Source: Carposina sasakii (lineage: Eukaryota > Arthropoda > Insecta > Lepidoptera > Carposinidae). From it: a stretch of DNA of 64,000 nucleotides. Location of the stretch: the NCBI GenBank assembly GCA_014607495.2, contig CP053160.1, forward strand, positions 4,154,001 to 4,218,000, written 5' to 3'. Below are positions 1 through 12,904 of this stretch, one piece after another. Within the stretch, counting starts at the first letter, position 1, and every line of letters starts with the position of its first letter. A program made the translations under genes and the position numbers. The notes under the pieces were generated by a model that worked only from the letters and a program-made list of their open reading frames with translations, was not told where the DNA came from and did not search any database.

Positions 1-1925
1 GCGCCATCATTCAAAGAAACTATTTGGTGAAACTCATCTTAATGGGATATTGTACTGTCTTCTCCTTTTAGTTATTGTAATAAACATGTTAGGCTAAGTA
101 TGTGGCTGTATTTTCTCTTTCTTGTGCGTGAAAGAACGGAAGAACTTTACACACGTAAACCCGCATAGAGTAGGTTCATCACGTGTATAAGGGAGATAAA
201 CTACTTTTTCCATTTTACTTTGGTTTTGGTGTCAACGTCCTTGACATTGCACTCGTTTTATGTTCAAAAACCTGGCCTTGGAAGGTTTTGTTTCTTAAAA
301 ACCACGGCACCAACTTCATAATTCTCAGGCATCATAGACGATGTCTCTTTCTGGGTTTGACAAAAAAGGTGTCTGCGAATATCGCAGATAAAATAAATTA
401 AGATTAAGCATTAGTGGGTATGGTAATTATGCTAAGTATTAGTAAAGTAAGTTATAATATAGTTAATAAGTTACCTATGACGGACTTGATGTTAGTTTTC
501 TAAAAATAAACCACTCATCATTAAGCCCCTCCCTTTACTCAAGCTTGGGTGGGCTATATTACCTACCTATTCGTTTTTATACATACGTTGTGCCAATTTT
601 TTTTAAGCAAACAACTTTTAGACAATTACTTTGACTATGTACCGATATTTTATTATACTTAATGTACTACTTCCAAACAATTTTAGTGGAGACAAATGAT
701 CATCATTGAAGAGCCGTGTTAGACCCTGACAGTAGCAGCAGAGTCGTTAGTTCAACGTAATGAGCTTGTCAATGCAAGATTGAAATTATAATGGAAAAAA
801 CACGGAAGGATTTAACAAAACTACTTACGTTATATTAAATCCTTCATACTGCCAATCTTTGAGGTTTGCAAGAGGTCAGCGCTGTTTAGATTTTTTATTT
901 ATAGGTATAAGTTAAAGCTTTGAAAATTCGCCGCAATATTCTGGGTTAGGCAGCCGGATTTTGTTAGTTACCGGTTTTTTATAAACCTCGTTTGGGTATA
1001 AAATAAATCAGGATACCATGATACCACATCATGCTTAGGATGTATATAAGATGGGTGTTTATGTGGAATTGACCTCGAATTATGACCGTTCGTAGAGATT
1101 ATTTCCTTTCATCTCATAATACTAGGATAGTCACTCCAAAGAGGTCACAAAACTATATGATTTATATTTATCTATTAGGTGATAAAAGTAAAGATTGAAT
1201 TTAGTTAGTGTAATCTCAATGATTACTGGAACGATAAAAAAATATTGTTATTTTAAGCTTTGAGGACAGACTTAGGAAATTAGAGTTCCTGTGGGAAATG
1301 CAGTGGGTGCTAGAACACATGACAGCTTCCCCTTAATAGTGACAATAAGAAAAGATAGGAATGTGTGCCACAGAATAATCAATTGAGTGTGCTTTGTATC
1401 AGTAATCACACTTTTAGTCCAGTGAATAGAGGAGTTTTACCTTGCAAACGGTCCGGTAGTTCTGAATTTTATCTAGTCTGAATTTCATCTAGGATGGTTA
1501 GTGAGTGTTTAAAATGCAAAATGCACAATTCCCCCCACACTCCGCGCCCGCTGCCAAAAACTAACTGCTTTTTTAAATTTTGGCTGCTAATTTTGGTTAG
1601 GTGCATTTTAGCTACAAAAGAGTTATGCACATGCTGTAGATAATGAAATTGAAATTTACTTTAAGAGCCGGCAGTCAAATGAAAATCCGACGGTTGCTCC
1701 GCCCACATACCCCGCCACCCGCAACACAAAGTTCTAACGCGTAAAATCTGCGAAGTTATAATTTAAAATTCGCGCGCTTTCGAGCAGGCGGGTCAATGCA
1801 AGGTCAAGCGCAGAGAACATAAAAACCACGGAGTCATTATTATAAGTAATTTATTTCAAAGTAGTGTTGATTTTTGTTTGCATAATATAATAAATTTAGT
1901 TACTAATAAGTATTGTTATCATCTA
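1..1925. other. Non-coding AT-rich DNA, no gene seen
   Basis: No reading frame here has recognisable homology, good splice sites or codon structure. The only short open frame (183-401) looks like chance. A more GC-rich patch lies at about 1530-1800, with several CG dinucleotides and C runs. I see no repeat partner for it in this window. Confidence 0.5.
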
Positions 1926-2481
1926 TACAGGGTTATTTTTGGTCGTTAACGTTCCCGAAAACTACGGAATCTCCTCATCATCACGATCATTTTTCTCCAT
2001 GGAAGCATACCTGGGAGTGTTGGGTTCCAAAATATTAGGGTCCAAGGTTGAGTTAAATGACTGCGTTTTTTCTGCAAAATGCACATAGACGCGCGTAGCA
2101 GGATTTTTTCACGAAAAAAATATTAATATCTTTATAAAAAAACTAACAAAACACTCAAATAAATTTCGTAATTTTATGCCAAAAAAATGCTGATGACACA
2201 ATGTAATTATTTTTTAAATTTCTTGATCGGGCGAAATTTATAGTGACCAGTGTTTATGCTAATTTTTTCATAGACAGATATTAATTATTTCTCGTGAAAA
2301 AATCTTGCTACACGCGTCAATGTGCATTTATGCAGAAAACGCAGTCTATTTACTTAACTTTGGACTCTAATATTTTGGAAACCAGACACTTACCAGGTAT
2401 GCTTCCATGGAGAAAAATAATCGTGATGATAAGGAGATTCCGTAGTTTTCGGGAACGTTGACGACCAAAAATCATTCTGTA
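1926..2481. repeat. Foldback (head-to-head palindromic) MITE, TACAGGRTG family
   Basis: The left half starts TACAGGG, then a GGTCG-AACGTTCCCG block, then a CTCCATGGAAGCATACC block. The right half repeats the same blocks in reverse complement and ends at TTCTGTA. The two arms of roughly 230 bases flank a short AT-rich centre. Both ends therefore correspond to the same end of the family, which marks this as an inverted dimer of the elements at 5945, 14714 and 60660. There is no coding capacity. Confidence 0.8.
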
Positions 2482-2624
2482 TATCTACATCTACATTAAT
2501 ATAATATTATAAAGAGGAAAACTTTGTTTGGTTGTAATGAAATAGGCTCAAAAACTACTGGACCGATTTCAAAAATTCTTTCACCGTTAGAATCCTTATT
2601 GGACCTGGATGAACATAGGCTATA

Positions 2625-3050
2625 AGAATTTCCCGATATTCCCACGGGAAGGCGACCAACGGGGAATTCTATATTTTTTACGAAAACCGCTATACATATG
2701 AAGCTGAAATCGGGCATATAAATGTTCATTGGGGACAGCGAGGGAGGACTAAAAACGGATTTCCCGAAATTCCCACGGAAAGGGGACAAACGGGAATTAA
2801 TAATTTTTACGAAAACCGCTATACATATGAAGCTGAAAATGGGCATATATGTTCATTAGGGACTGCGAGGAAGCACTAAGAACGGATTCCCCGAAATTCC
2901 CACAGGAAGGGGACCAACTGGAATTAATTATTTTTTACGAAAACGGTTACACATATGAATCTGAAGTTGGGCATATATGTTTATTTGGGACCCCGAGGAA
3001 ACACTAGAAACGAATTTCCCAAAATTCCCACGGGAAGGGGACAACGCTGT
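2625..3050. repeat. Minisatellite, ~128-bp unit, about 3.3 copies
   Basis: The block reading roughly TTCCCGAAATTCCCACGG recurs at about 2630, 2762, 2889 and 3017. Between blocks lies a conserved spacer with ACGAAAACCGCTATACATATG and GGGCATATATGTTCAT. The repeat length is about 127-131 bases with a few substitutions per copy. The open frame on the - strand across it (2496-2846) is a by-product of the repeat. Confidence 0.8.
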
Positions 3051-3474
3051 ACATGTGAAGCTAAAATCGGACATATTTTAAATTTTATCTATAGGGCCAA
3101 TATTTGCAGAGATATTCCTTTTTATAAATAAAAAAACTATTTTTTCTGAAATTTGTCAATCTTCGAACTTTAGAACGCTGTAATTCAGTTGTGGCCTATT
3201 CTAGGAAGGCAATTATCATAATAAAATTTGTAGGGAATTTAATTAGCTACAAAATGAATACAAATTTTATTAGAGAAACTCGACGGAGTGGGCAATTTGC
3301 CCATATTAAATCCAGAAAAGTTTATTTGTATTTCACAGTTTTGTTTTATTTAATACCCCTAAAGCAAACCCAGGGCCCCTTGAAAGAATTTGCTACAGGC
3401 CCCGCGCAGGCTTAATCCGGCACTGCTTCTAATGAAAATAATCCTATTTTTACCATCCTTTTCTGTATTTAAAT

Positions 3475-3868
3475 GTGGAGTCACTTTGAAAGATAGGATA
3501 AGAAATGAGGTGATCAGAAAGAAGTGTGGTATAAATGAGGACGTGGTGACGAAGATTGAGAAGGATATGTTGAGGTGGTTTGGGCATGTGGAGAGGATGA
3601 GTGAAAGTAGACTGACAAAGAAAGTGTACAACGGAAGAGTGGATGGAAGGGTTGGAAGGGGAAGACCTCGCCGGACTTTCACCGATCAAATTGGTGAAAT
3701 TCTAAAGAAAGGTCAGGTCAAGAGTACCCTAAACCGACGAGCGTGCATGAAGAATATCATGAAAGTAGATGAAGCGAAAGAGGTGTGTCAGGATCGTAGC
3801 AAATGGAGATCCGTGATCTCTGCCTACCCCTCCGGGAGAGAGGCGTGATTATTATATGTATGTATGTA
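3475..3868 (+). pseudogene. C-terminal fragment of a non-LTR retrotransposon ORF2
   Basis: The frame from about 3480 to the stop at 3846 reads [14 protein letters not shown], then [11 protein letters not shown], then GRGRPRRTF, then a short tail ending PSGREA. The order 'RWFGHV.RM ... GRPRRTW/F' is the usual C-terminal tail of a widespread insect LINE reverse-transcriptase polyprotein. No catalytic RT domain is present, so this is a 5'-truncated copy. It is followed directly by a (TATG)n tract at 3857-3869, as expected for such 3' ends. Confidence 0.75.
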
Positions 3869-4180
3869 TGTTTTCTGTATTTCAATGTACCCTATGCACA
3901 AAATCGTCAATAAACACGGCCATTACGTTAATGTTTACATATTATATCCGGAATTATCCACGATTCGGTCAAGTTAATGCGAACTAATGCTCCAATATGT
4001 TCTGGGAACGAGCAAATTGTGATGGACGGAATGGACACTAATGATTTGCTTCCGAGATGTTGCTTCGTAGTTGTTTTTAGGGTTCCGCAATGTTTTACCA
4101 GTAAATGTTTTTTTTATTAGCTATTTATTTATTCTTTATTCATTACAAAAACTTAAAGTTAGTCTAATTAATCACACTAA

Positions 4181-4326
4181 GGGCCGATTTTGCCAATGGT
4201 CAGATACGCTATCTGAAGGATGAAGTTGATGCAGTCTCTTCCTCTTTCATCAAGTTTTAGAGAAAGATACCATCCACTTTATCCTTCCGATAGGCTATAT
4301 CTCACCCCTCGAAACATCGCCCCTTA
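4181..4326. repeat. Palindromic MITE with GGGCCGATTTT ends
   Basis: The element begins GGGCCGATTTTGCCAATGG and ends with an imperfect inverted copy finishing ATCGCCCCTTA. The internal sequence is built around ATCAAGTTTTAGAGAAAG. Related copies lie at 29197-29344, 41193-41300 and 63362-63460. The length is about 146 bases, with no coding capacity. Confidence 0.75.
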
Positions 4327-5944
4327 GATATAATGATTAAATAAGTTTGACAGGATGCCTCTATAATATGTTATTTGTATGTCTAGGTAACCACTGAAAA
4401 AAATATTCATTCTTGAAGTTTAACTTCAAAAGCTGCGGAACTCTCCATCAGCCTTCCTACAGTATCAACTTGCTCGTGCCAAAGTTTTATTTTATAGCGA
4501 ATTAAGCCGGATACATGCGCAAAAACTAGAGACAATACATAATAAGTAATAACTATGAAAACAATGGCGAAGAATAGGGAAAACCGAAAACTAAGTAGGT
4601 AGGTAGCTAGGTTTACTTACATAATTAAGAAAATCTAATTTAATTATCGAGTGTCAGAAATATAGGTACAGATTATACATCACTGTATATTACTTACCTG
4701 CCTAAGTGCCTACAAAGTACGCAAAGTCAAAACTTTGTGCCCCTTTTAAAGAAAAATTCGCGAACGAAAGTAAAATTTTACAATTCTACAGCTATTTTAT
4801 AAAATAGAATGCATTATTAGATAATATAATAACTAATATAGTCGAATTTCGACCAAGAGGTAAGTAATTCAGTCGAGCTTTTTGGACGTGCCTAGAAATT
4901 GGAAAGCATCTGGTTACACCGAAATTACGAAATGTATCAAAACCCCAAATCTAGTGCTGCTGTTCAGCGCAATATTGGGTGGCTGACTGGACAATCTCCT
5001 TAGTAAAAATTCACACTTTATGACCTTAGAAGAATAGACTAGAATAGATTTTGAGAGTCGAAGGTGCGACATAGAGCTGGGGAAACTTTTAGCTAGCTAA
5101 ATTAAAAAGGCTATGTAATAAGGGACTGCGCGAATTTGCTACACATTAGAATAGATTTTGAGAGTCATTTACGCACTCAATTTGCTACACATTTACGCAC
5201 TCAAGTTGTAAGTACAGAAAGCAATTTCATAGCAAGTAGGTAAATGAACGGCCTGTGCATCACAAAATGCGATTATACCATACGTCAGAACGTACAGAGT
5301 TGCTAACATGCGGTAAACAAAGTTGCAGCGCCACTGTCTACGTACCACTTAGCACTTTTTCAGTACATTTCGGCATATTTTTCAAGATAACACCCAGCAT
5401 TTGCGTTGGTAAATCCGTACTTAACGGTAACACGATTAACGGGTAAACCGGAACGTACAAACTTACTTACATTTACACCGTTCTAACCCGGCTGTATTCC
5501 ATCAAATAGTTCCTTTGAACGATGGCGCTAGTTACTAACTATACGACTATACATTGCTGTTACTGCATAGTAAAAATGTTAGTTCCGAAATCGTGCACGG
5601 GAACGCTTCTATGAAACGAACTATAACACCTTGTTTAGTGGTAATGGAAGCCATGTTTTGAATTATTGCCTTTAAAATCTTACATCCTATGTGAAATGAC
5701 CTGTTGTTATAACGGAAAAGCTCAATTTGGCTATATTTAGCAAAGGAGATTTACATAAATTTTTCTTCCTACTATGACGGAATACAATTTTCATTAAGCA
5801 CCAGCGAATTCGCAAAATTTTCCTACAATTCACAGCCATTATAATGCGTTTTTCAATTAAGTGTCTAGAGAAGTAAAATAATAAGTATGAATACAATTCG
5901 CACGTAACAATTCACAGTAAAAATAGTTTATTTTTTTGTATACA
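4327..5944. other. Non-coding stretch with local duplications
   Basis: No gene was recognised. Short direct duplications occur at 5041-5205, where AATAGATTTTGAGAGTC and CATTTACGCACTCAA are each present twice. The remaining short frames are unsupported. Confidence 0.45.
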
Positions 5945-6322
5945 TACAGGATGATTTTTGGTCGTCTACGTTCCCGAAAACTACGGAATCTCCTCATCAT
6001 CACGATCATTTTTCTCCATGGAAGCATACCTGGGAAGTGTCTGGTTTCCAAAATATTAGGGTCCAAAGTTGAGTAAATAGACTGCGTTTTTCTGCATAAA
6101 TGCACATAGACGCGGGTAGCAGGATTTTTCCACGAAAAATAATTAATATCTGTCTATAAAAAAACTAACATAAACACTAGACACTATAAATTTCGCACGA
6201 TCAAGGATTTTTTTTTTTTTTTAATTTTTTTTTCCCAGCATTTTTTTTGGCATAAACTTACTTTATTTCATGTATAGAATACGTACCCTTCGTTAAAGGT
6301 GGCCACAAAAAAACACCCTGTA
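5945..6322. repeat. TACAGGRTG MITE, full-length two-ended form
   Basis: The left end is TACAGGATGATTTTTGGTCG. The right end is the different sequence GGTGGCCAC plus an A run plus CACCCTGTA. The outer 8-10 bases are inverted repeats (TACAGGRTG / CAYCCTGTA), but the subterminal parts differ. This is probably the parental layout of the family, with copies at 14714, 41771 and 60660. Confidence 0.75.
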
Positions 6323-9300
6323 TAAATTACCTACTTACGTGAAACATTTAAAAATATTTCAATGACCGAGAACTTTTGGCACATCCTCAGTCGTCGGAAC
6401 ATCTGAGTAGCTAGTGCTACTAAAGTACTTGTGTTTGTGATCAAATAAATATTGGATGTGTTGATATTATTACAAAATCGCTACTAATAGAGGTATGTAT
6501 AGGTATTGAATATCGTTTCATATAGCGCTTCTTCGAAAAAGTAAAGGCACAATTTAGAACTTTGGTATATCAATATTTTAACAACTTATTTTTTTATAAG
6601 TTCGGCTTTTCAAAATAAAAATCATGAAATTACTGAAGATCTGTAGCCTCTGCCTGAGTCTGCCTAGGCCTAGGTACGAGGAGATACCAAATCCCTGGGT
6701 ACGACTATCTCTATGGAACATACGCGTGAGGTTATGTATGAAACCTATGTAAGGAGGCTCAGTTTAGTCTAGTTATCTATGTTTCGCATCATTTGACATT
6801 GAGTTTCCACGAAAGTTAAATCAGTAGCTTATAAAGGAGTTGTAAAATTAACATATATTCTTACTAAACAATGATATTTTAACACTTCTCTGTAAATTGA
6901 CTTCATGGTAAAGGACTATATTTTGTACAAACAAATGAAGTAATTGTAATGAAATTTTCTGATCGAGACATGTTTACAGGGGTCGGTCAAGAAGACTAAA
7001 CTGGCCACAAAACAGTGTATAACAAACATATACACACGGCTGTATTCCTGAAATAGATTAGCTAGAACTGCAGGATCATAAAGGAGATCCCACAGCCACG
7101 TTAGTGGGGACAGATGTAAATGATCGGTGACAAGTTGCCAGCTCCTGTCACCTCGCACGAAATGAGATGCAGTTGATGTGTTCTTGTTTTTATGAATCGC
7201 CCCCGACCTTTTTATTTGGCGATATCCAGTAATACTTACTTGGGGACACATACGATTAATGGATTAACAATAAAATAATTGAACCAGCTTACATCCACTA
7301 GAATTGTGGATATAAACAAAGCTAACTCTACCTACCTGTAGGACGATCCTTGCTCTACATATAATAATAATAAACATCATTTATTTCAGATGGTAGTCCA
7401 TATAGTGTTAGTAACAAAGGTCCTTATAAAACTATGTTACTTAAAATATACATTAAACATTGATCTATTTTAAAATTATCGCTTATTTTATTCTTATAAA
7501 AAACTTAAACTCTTATAAGGGTAATACAGTTTACTACTTACTTAACACAGTGTAAAGACGAACCATAAAAAGTATTGTTATTATTTAAAAAAAGTTAGGG
7601 TAACCATGAAGTGATAAAACTGAACGTAACCACGTAGTTTACGTTGATTGGAAAAAATTAAAACCTTGTCTTCCAAAGCATAAGGTTGTTCTATTTTAAA
7701 CTGTTTTAATAGTTGTATATAATAATCAGCCTTATCTCAGGTAATAAAAATAGAGACTTTGGGAATAACAAAAACATAACCTTCATTGTAATGTTCTGGA
7801 TAATTATTTTAATGGTGTTTAGTTAAATTGCGCGGAATTAAAAAATATGTAACTAATAATTCCTAATCTAATAGACACATCAGATAATAAGGCTATCATG
7901 TAAACATCTTGCTTTGATATAGTAGGTACCTATTTTTAGTGTCTATCAACTAGCTATATGGAGTTATCCAGAGAAGGATTTTAAGCTACTAAAAATATAA
8001 CTCATAAATTACACAAAAATAAATATTGACACCATTTCAAATCATATCGTAAAATTATTATATTCTATAATATCATCAATTAATTTTATAGCTACTTTTG
8101 AATCATTATAAAAACTGCAAAAACTCCGGAAAAGAAGGTTAGGTACGGTTTTTAGTGGCGCCTCTCAAGGCCGGTCAGTGACCCTGGTTGGAACCCAAGA
8201 CAGCACTAAATAAAAACAAGCTTTTTTCGCTAGCCAATCGATAACCTATAGAACGATAGTCCCGAAGGCCAATTTGACGCACATTTATGGGTGCAACCGC
8301 ATCACCAAACACGCCTCTATCGTCTAATTATGTCACTTGAAATACATAATAAATATTAATTTCACAATATTTTTATAACATTTTGCGAATTCATAATATC
8401 ATTATACCTCTCAACATCAATAAATAAATAAAAGATATTTTTGCATAAATTTCATTTCTGAAGCTTTTAAATAAATGTTTATGGTGAAAAAAATGGGAGA
8501 GTATGTCATTTTGTCCGTACTTCCCCTAATATTATTATTAACTACGATCTGAGTTAAAGAAGTTTGTTAGATAAATATTCAATGATTTTTATGCTAGATG
8601 ATGGATAGTGAACGCAATTTCATTGCGGTCCTCCGCAGGTTGATTATCTACGTATCTACGTACAGCCTTAATTATACAATACTCGTATTCGCGTTGAAAT
8701 GTGAAATACTTTGAGATTGCTGTTACTAAGAATTTTACAGGCATTCTGGGAATTATGTACAATTTTCGTTACCGCCTACCTTTTGCTAGTTAGATAGTAG
8801 GTACCTACGAGGTCCGGTCCTCGCACTCAAACCTCCTCACACAGTGCAGTCATATCTTGCATAGCAACAGCATGGCGCGTCACTGCCTGTGATGCACTTT
8901 GCGACGACAAATTAGTTAAGCAGCCTTTCATACCCACATATATGTATTAAAAACACAACATAACTTATACTTAATACTCATTTTTTTTATGAAAAGTTAT
9001 TATATATACCTGTGCTGATACGTAGATTTAGGTACTAGAATAATATCAGCTGCATCTCCTTTTGTACATGTCATAAAATTTAGGGAGCGTTCTCGTTCGG
9101 CGATGAGATGTCAATTTGTCACAGATCTTTTAGATCAGACCCCACAATAAACATGCCTGTAGTATCTCATTCGCGAATTCGTGATTATGCAGTTCTAGCT
9201 ACCCCATTATTGAAAACACAGCCGTGTGTATATGTATACATGTATAGATAGGTACAGCCTGTATCCTTCCGCAACGTTTCCTGTTGCAATCTTTAAGTTA

Positions 9301-10094
9301 TTTACTTATTTATTACGAACATTATAACCCTTGTTTCATACTCCGAGTTTACAAATACGAGAATTATGCTAATTTATCCAGTTTTCGCTGTAAATAATAA
9401 TTTGTTTATTTGTTGATTGTGTAAATATTAGTATTTCATAGCGTACGATAAAACTTGCATCTAGAAACAAGTTGACATCGTAAAATTCTATCATTATTAA
9501 CACTGTCTATAATAAAAAAATTACGAAAATTTAGTTTGCCAGAAAATTGTATAACTGATCTGACATAATGTATTAGCTGATGAACTTCGTCTTGCGGTAA
9601 ATGGAATAGAATAAATCTACTAAGTAGTATTTGTACTTATATTTACCTAATCAGATCAGATCTAGCAAACGTTCTGAACCAAACAATATCTCAATACACC
9701 TTATTTGATAGTAGTCTGCTAAAAAGGGCAAAAAGATCACCTTTGCACATTAACTCTATTATCAAACTTATTAACATTATTCCACATGTTTTTTCTTGCA
9801 TACAATAAAAAATAAGAGAATATTTGCTACATACATATTTTGTCTCTATAGGTAGAGCTACTTATCTGACTGGAGTTTTTAGATAGCTAATCACTTAAAA
9901 TCACTTAGCTAAGTACAACATTAGACGAGACTCAAAAGTTATTTAAATACCCCGTATGCAAAAGCAATTATTAGATCATTTCACTAATTGAAGGATAACA
10001 TTTTTTCAAATGTGGTGATTTTTGAGATATTTCTTTTTTTGTCTTATCCGTTAAAATAAAATTTGTTTCGAAACCATACACCAGATTTTACATA
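6323..10094. other. Non-coding DNA with SINE fragments, no gene seen
   Basis: I found no coding sequence. Two copies of a dispersed SINE-like repeat are present: one at about 7026-7155, and a shorter inverted copy at about 9186-9228. The rest is AT-rich and without recognisable structure. Confidence 0.45.
7026..7155. repeat. SINE-like repeat (ACACGGCTGTRTTCC family)
   Basis: The shared string has ACGGCTGTATTCC, TAGCTAGAACTGCAGGA and AGATCCCACAGCCACGTTAG in that order. Copies or fragments lie at about 9186-9228 (inverted), 21673-21740, 37160-37300 and 44339-44412. No open frame is shared, so a short interspersed element is the simplest reading. Confidence 0.6.
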
Positions 10095-10262
10095 TACCCG
10101 AAAAGGGTTGGATACCCCAGAAAAGTTGGCGTCAGGCAAGCAGCTGGCCGTAAAAACTGATCTGACATAATAAATGCCAAAACTTTGGCAATGTGCATTT
10201 CGATAGAAAGTATATTGCGCCGACCCCATTAATAATGGGGTAAGGGCAGGAAGATGATGATG
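10095..10262 (+). mobile_element. LINE 3' end (CADP-type tail)
   Basis: The sequence runs from GTTGGCGTCAGGCAAGC to TTGCGCCGACCCCATTAAT and then GGGCAGGAAGATGATGATGATG. In the better preserved copy at 50877 the same block codes ...YCADPK followed by a stop. This copy is therefore a decayed, 5'-truncated LINE 3' end with the usual GATGAT tail. Confidence 0.65.
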
Positions 10263-10604
10263 ATGAAACCATATACCAGATAGATCTCAATTGCTTAACG
10301 TTTATTTTGATAAAGCTTACAAGGAATTGACCCCGAAAAGTTTGCAAAGACAGCATTTATAAATAAAAAACAAATTTTAACACCACTAGATTATCAGACC
10401 ACCACCCACCATAAAAAACAGAGCCCTATCAAGTATCATGGAATTAACTAGACGCCACTCAGTAAACCATCATCATAAAATCAGCTTTGAATCAAAATAT
10501 AATTTAAATCTACACGTTGCACAAAAAGTTGACGCTAAATACGGCCCTGCTCATCAATTTTACGAAGCTGCCAATCGTTAAGAGATCCCCTTGCAGAGCA
10601 AAAA

Positions 10605-10690
10605 GTGCATAGGAACGGAGAAGAGATGACCGCTCAGCCTATGCACAGATCCGAGTCCGCACCTGGTATAAAAGCTGTTGTGTTATCAGT
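10605..10690 (+). promoter_or_regulatory. Core promoter: TATAAAAG plus TCAGT initiator, with upstream 9-bp inverted repeat
   Basis: TATAAAAG lies at 10667-10674, and the arthropod-type initiator TCAGT at 10686-10690. The spacing of about 21 bases is a little shorter than usual. Just upstream, GTGCATAGG (10605-10613) and its exact complement CCTATGCAC (10638-10646) form an inverted repeat with a 24-base spacer. A strong donor follows at 10823/10824. I infer this drives the secreted-protein gene whose coding exon starts at 26774. Confidence 0.6.
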
Positions 10691-10823
10691 CCGCCTCCAA
10701 TACATTGCCGACCGTCAAAGCGAACGTACATGATCAGTTAAACTTGACCGAGTTCAATTTTTAATACTATTTTGTGTCAGTGTCTGCATTTTCTAGAAAC
10801 TGCTGTCAAGGACCTTATTTCAG
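10688..10823 (+). other. Probable non-coding first exon of the secreted-protein gene
   Basis: The exon would run from the initiator A to the donor TTTCAG|GTGAGCT at 10823/10824, a near-consensus site. It contains one ATG (10730) followed after two codons by a stop, so it can only be 5' UTR with a tiny upstream frame. The next strong acceptor on this strand placed directly before a start codon is TTATTTTCAG at 26773. This implies an intron of about 16 kb. A cDNA is needed to prove the link. Confidence 0.5.
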
Positions 10824-11886
10824 GTGAGCTTATGATAAAAATTTGTGTTTTAGGAGCTTTCGAAAATATTTATGAGATCTGTAATAATAATTGATTTTAT
10901 TACGGTTTATTAAATTAATTGATTTATTTCAATGAGCAAGTTCTGAGTATACAATGAAATTAATTATTGAGAGATTTCAAGTTCCATGCCTGAGTGGGAC
11001 AAATTTAAGGCCAAATTAGTAGGACCTATAGCTTAGTATTTTAAATGTTATGCGGTATAGGCTATATAATTATTTTCTTTCGGAATTATTATTATTACGC
11101 TTTTTTTATTAAATTGTGTTCTGTAGCTAAGGAATACGGCTTACGTATTTTAACTTTGAAAAACCATTGGGTTTTTATAGTTTCCATTATATACGGCCAC
11201 AAATAAAATCGTAACTGAAATGCTAAAACAACTTCAATTATTTCCAAATACCCTTAACCCTACATCGCGATTCACTACCTATATAACTATAAAGCACCCA
11301 CGTTCACTATCCGATTATCAAAGCACACAATTACGATAACAACTACGTTCTAATATAAACAGAATTGATCAAGTCCTTAGTACAATAGAAGTATTGAACA
11401 ATCCTATATCGATACCAAGGACGGCCCTTCACGGTAGGGTGACTATGTGTACACTGGTTTGGTGGACAATAAAATACCACTTAGCAACTAACATAGTATC
11501 ACTTTACAAATTAATTCTCTCCACATTCATCAGAGTATATTATAATCAACGGGTGTGCGATCAATAACTTTTAAAAAATAAATTGGAATATATTAATGCT
11601 TTCATTAGGTTGGCTGAAATGTAAATATTATACACGTTCATGTTATCTTATTCCATGCGAAAATAATGTTTCAATTGTCAATTGTATGAAACTCTCATGA
11701 TACACTGTTATTAATAAACAACTTATACCTATATTTGATTTAAAATAGTAAATATAAATGTCCAATAACGACGGTGCAGGGTTAAATAATTTAATGTGTA
11801 TGTTCGATGAATCTTATGCTAAAATTAGTTATAAAGGTGATATTCACGATTTTACGAACCTACCTTATATGGCCAAAATAGGCCTA

Positions 11887-12285
11887 TACTGGGTGTAAAA
11901 AGACAACTTTGTTCTTTAAATACCTCGTATTCTTTGTAACATCATGATCATTTTTTTCTATGGAAGCACCCCTGGGAAACCACGGGTTTCCATGATATTG
12001 AGGTCCAAAGTTACATTAATGTTATAATTTTTTTTACATAAATCCATCTGAAATCGGTTAACAAACATTTTTTTTAATGATACCATGTCAAAATGTTATA
12101 ATGTTAGTTTTGTAGCTACATTTGTACTTTGCGCATCAAACGAATACATTGCTGGCAATAAAATGACAGTATTTTTTCATAATTTTTTGTCGTTTCCCAG
12201 GGTTGGTTCCATAGAAGAAAATGATCGTAACCTTGCAAAGAATACGAGGTATTAAAAAAACATTGTTGTCTTTTTACACCCTGTA
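11887..12285. repeat. Diverged palindromic MITE with TACTGGGTGT / ACACCCTGTA ends
   Basis: The outer blocks GGTGTAAAAAGACAAC and its complement near 12260-12280 are inverted. Next come TACCTCGTATTCTTTG and its complement, then a diverged form of the CATGGAAGC block seen in the TACAGGRTG elements. About 400 bases long, non-coding, and more distantly related to the copies at 5945 and 60660. Confidence 0.7.
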
Positions 12286-12841
12286 TATATTTTTTAATTT
12301 TAATATAGGGATTAAATAATATATCCAATTATATCTTAACACAAAACTAACTATTTGGAATATTACTAATGTTCTAGTGTTTTAATGTTTTATGAGTAGC
12401 AATGCCAGTCGTGGAAGAGTAGTAATACACTTACTACTCTTCCAATCAGCTAATGTATTGTGTGAGCATGAACGACACCACATGTCACTCAACACTGTAG
12501 ATATTTATTCCGTCGTCTTTCTGTACTGTCGCTTAGATGAGCTGCTTTATATTTCACATCAGTAGCTTCGAGACACGTATGATAATGAATTATGAGACAA
12601 GAAAATAAGTATTTTAACAACAACGAAGCACAATAGCAAAATATTTACGGCTTAGTCATTGAAAAAAGTCATTACAAGTAGGTAAGTATGTATTTATAAG
12701 ATCAAACCGATAAACTAATAAGTCAAAACTAAAATGTACTTTTTTAATAAATCGACCATATAAAAACTAAACTAAATACTATTTAATTAAGATAATACAT
12801 TATTTACAAACTCAATCAGTTAAAACAATAAGTTATGAATA

Positions 12842-12904
12842 TACAGGGTGTTTTTTCGTTGCCACCCTTAACTAAGTGTAGTTTAGACCAAAAATCACTC
12901 TGTA
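12842..12904. repeat. 63-bp deletion derivative of the TACAGGRTG MITE
   Basis: The left end TACAGGGTGTTTTTTCG with GCCACCCTTAAC matches the right end of the full-length form. The other end, GACCAAAAATCACTCTGTA, matches its left end. Only the termini remain. Confidence 0.65.
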
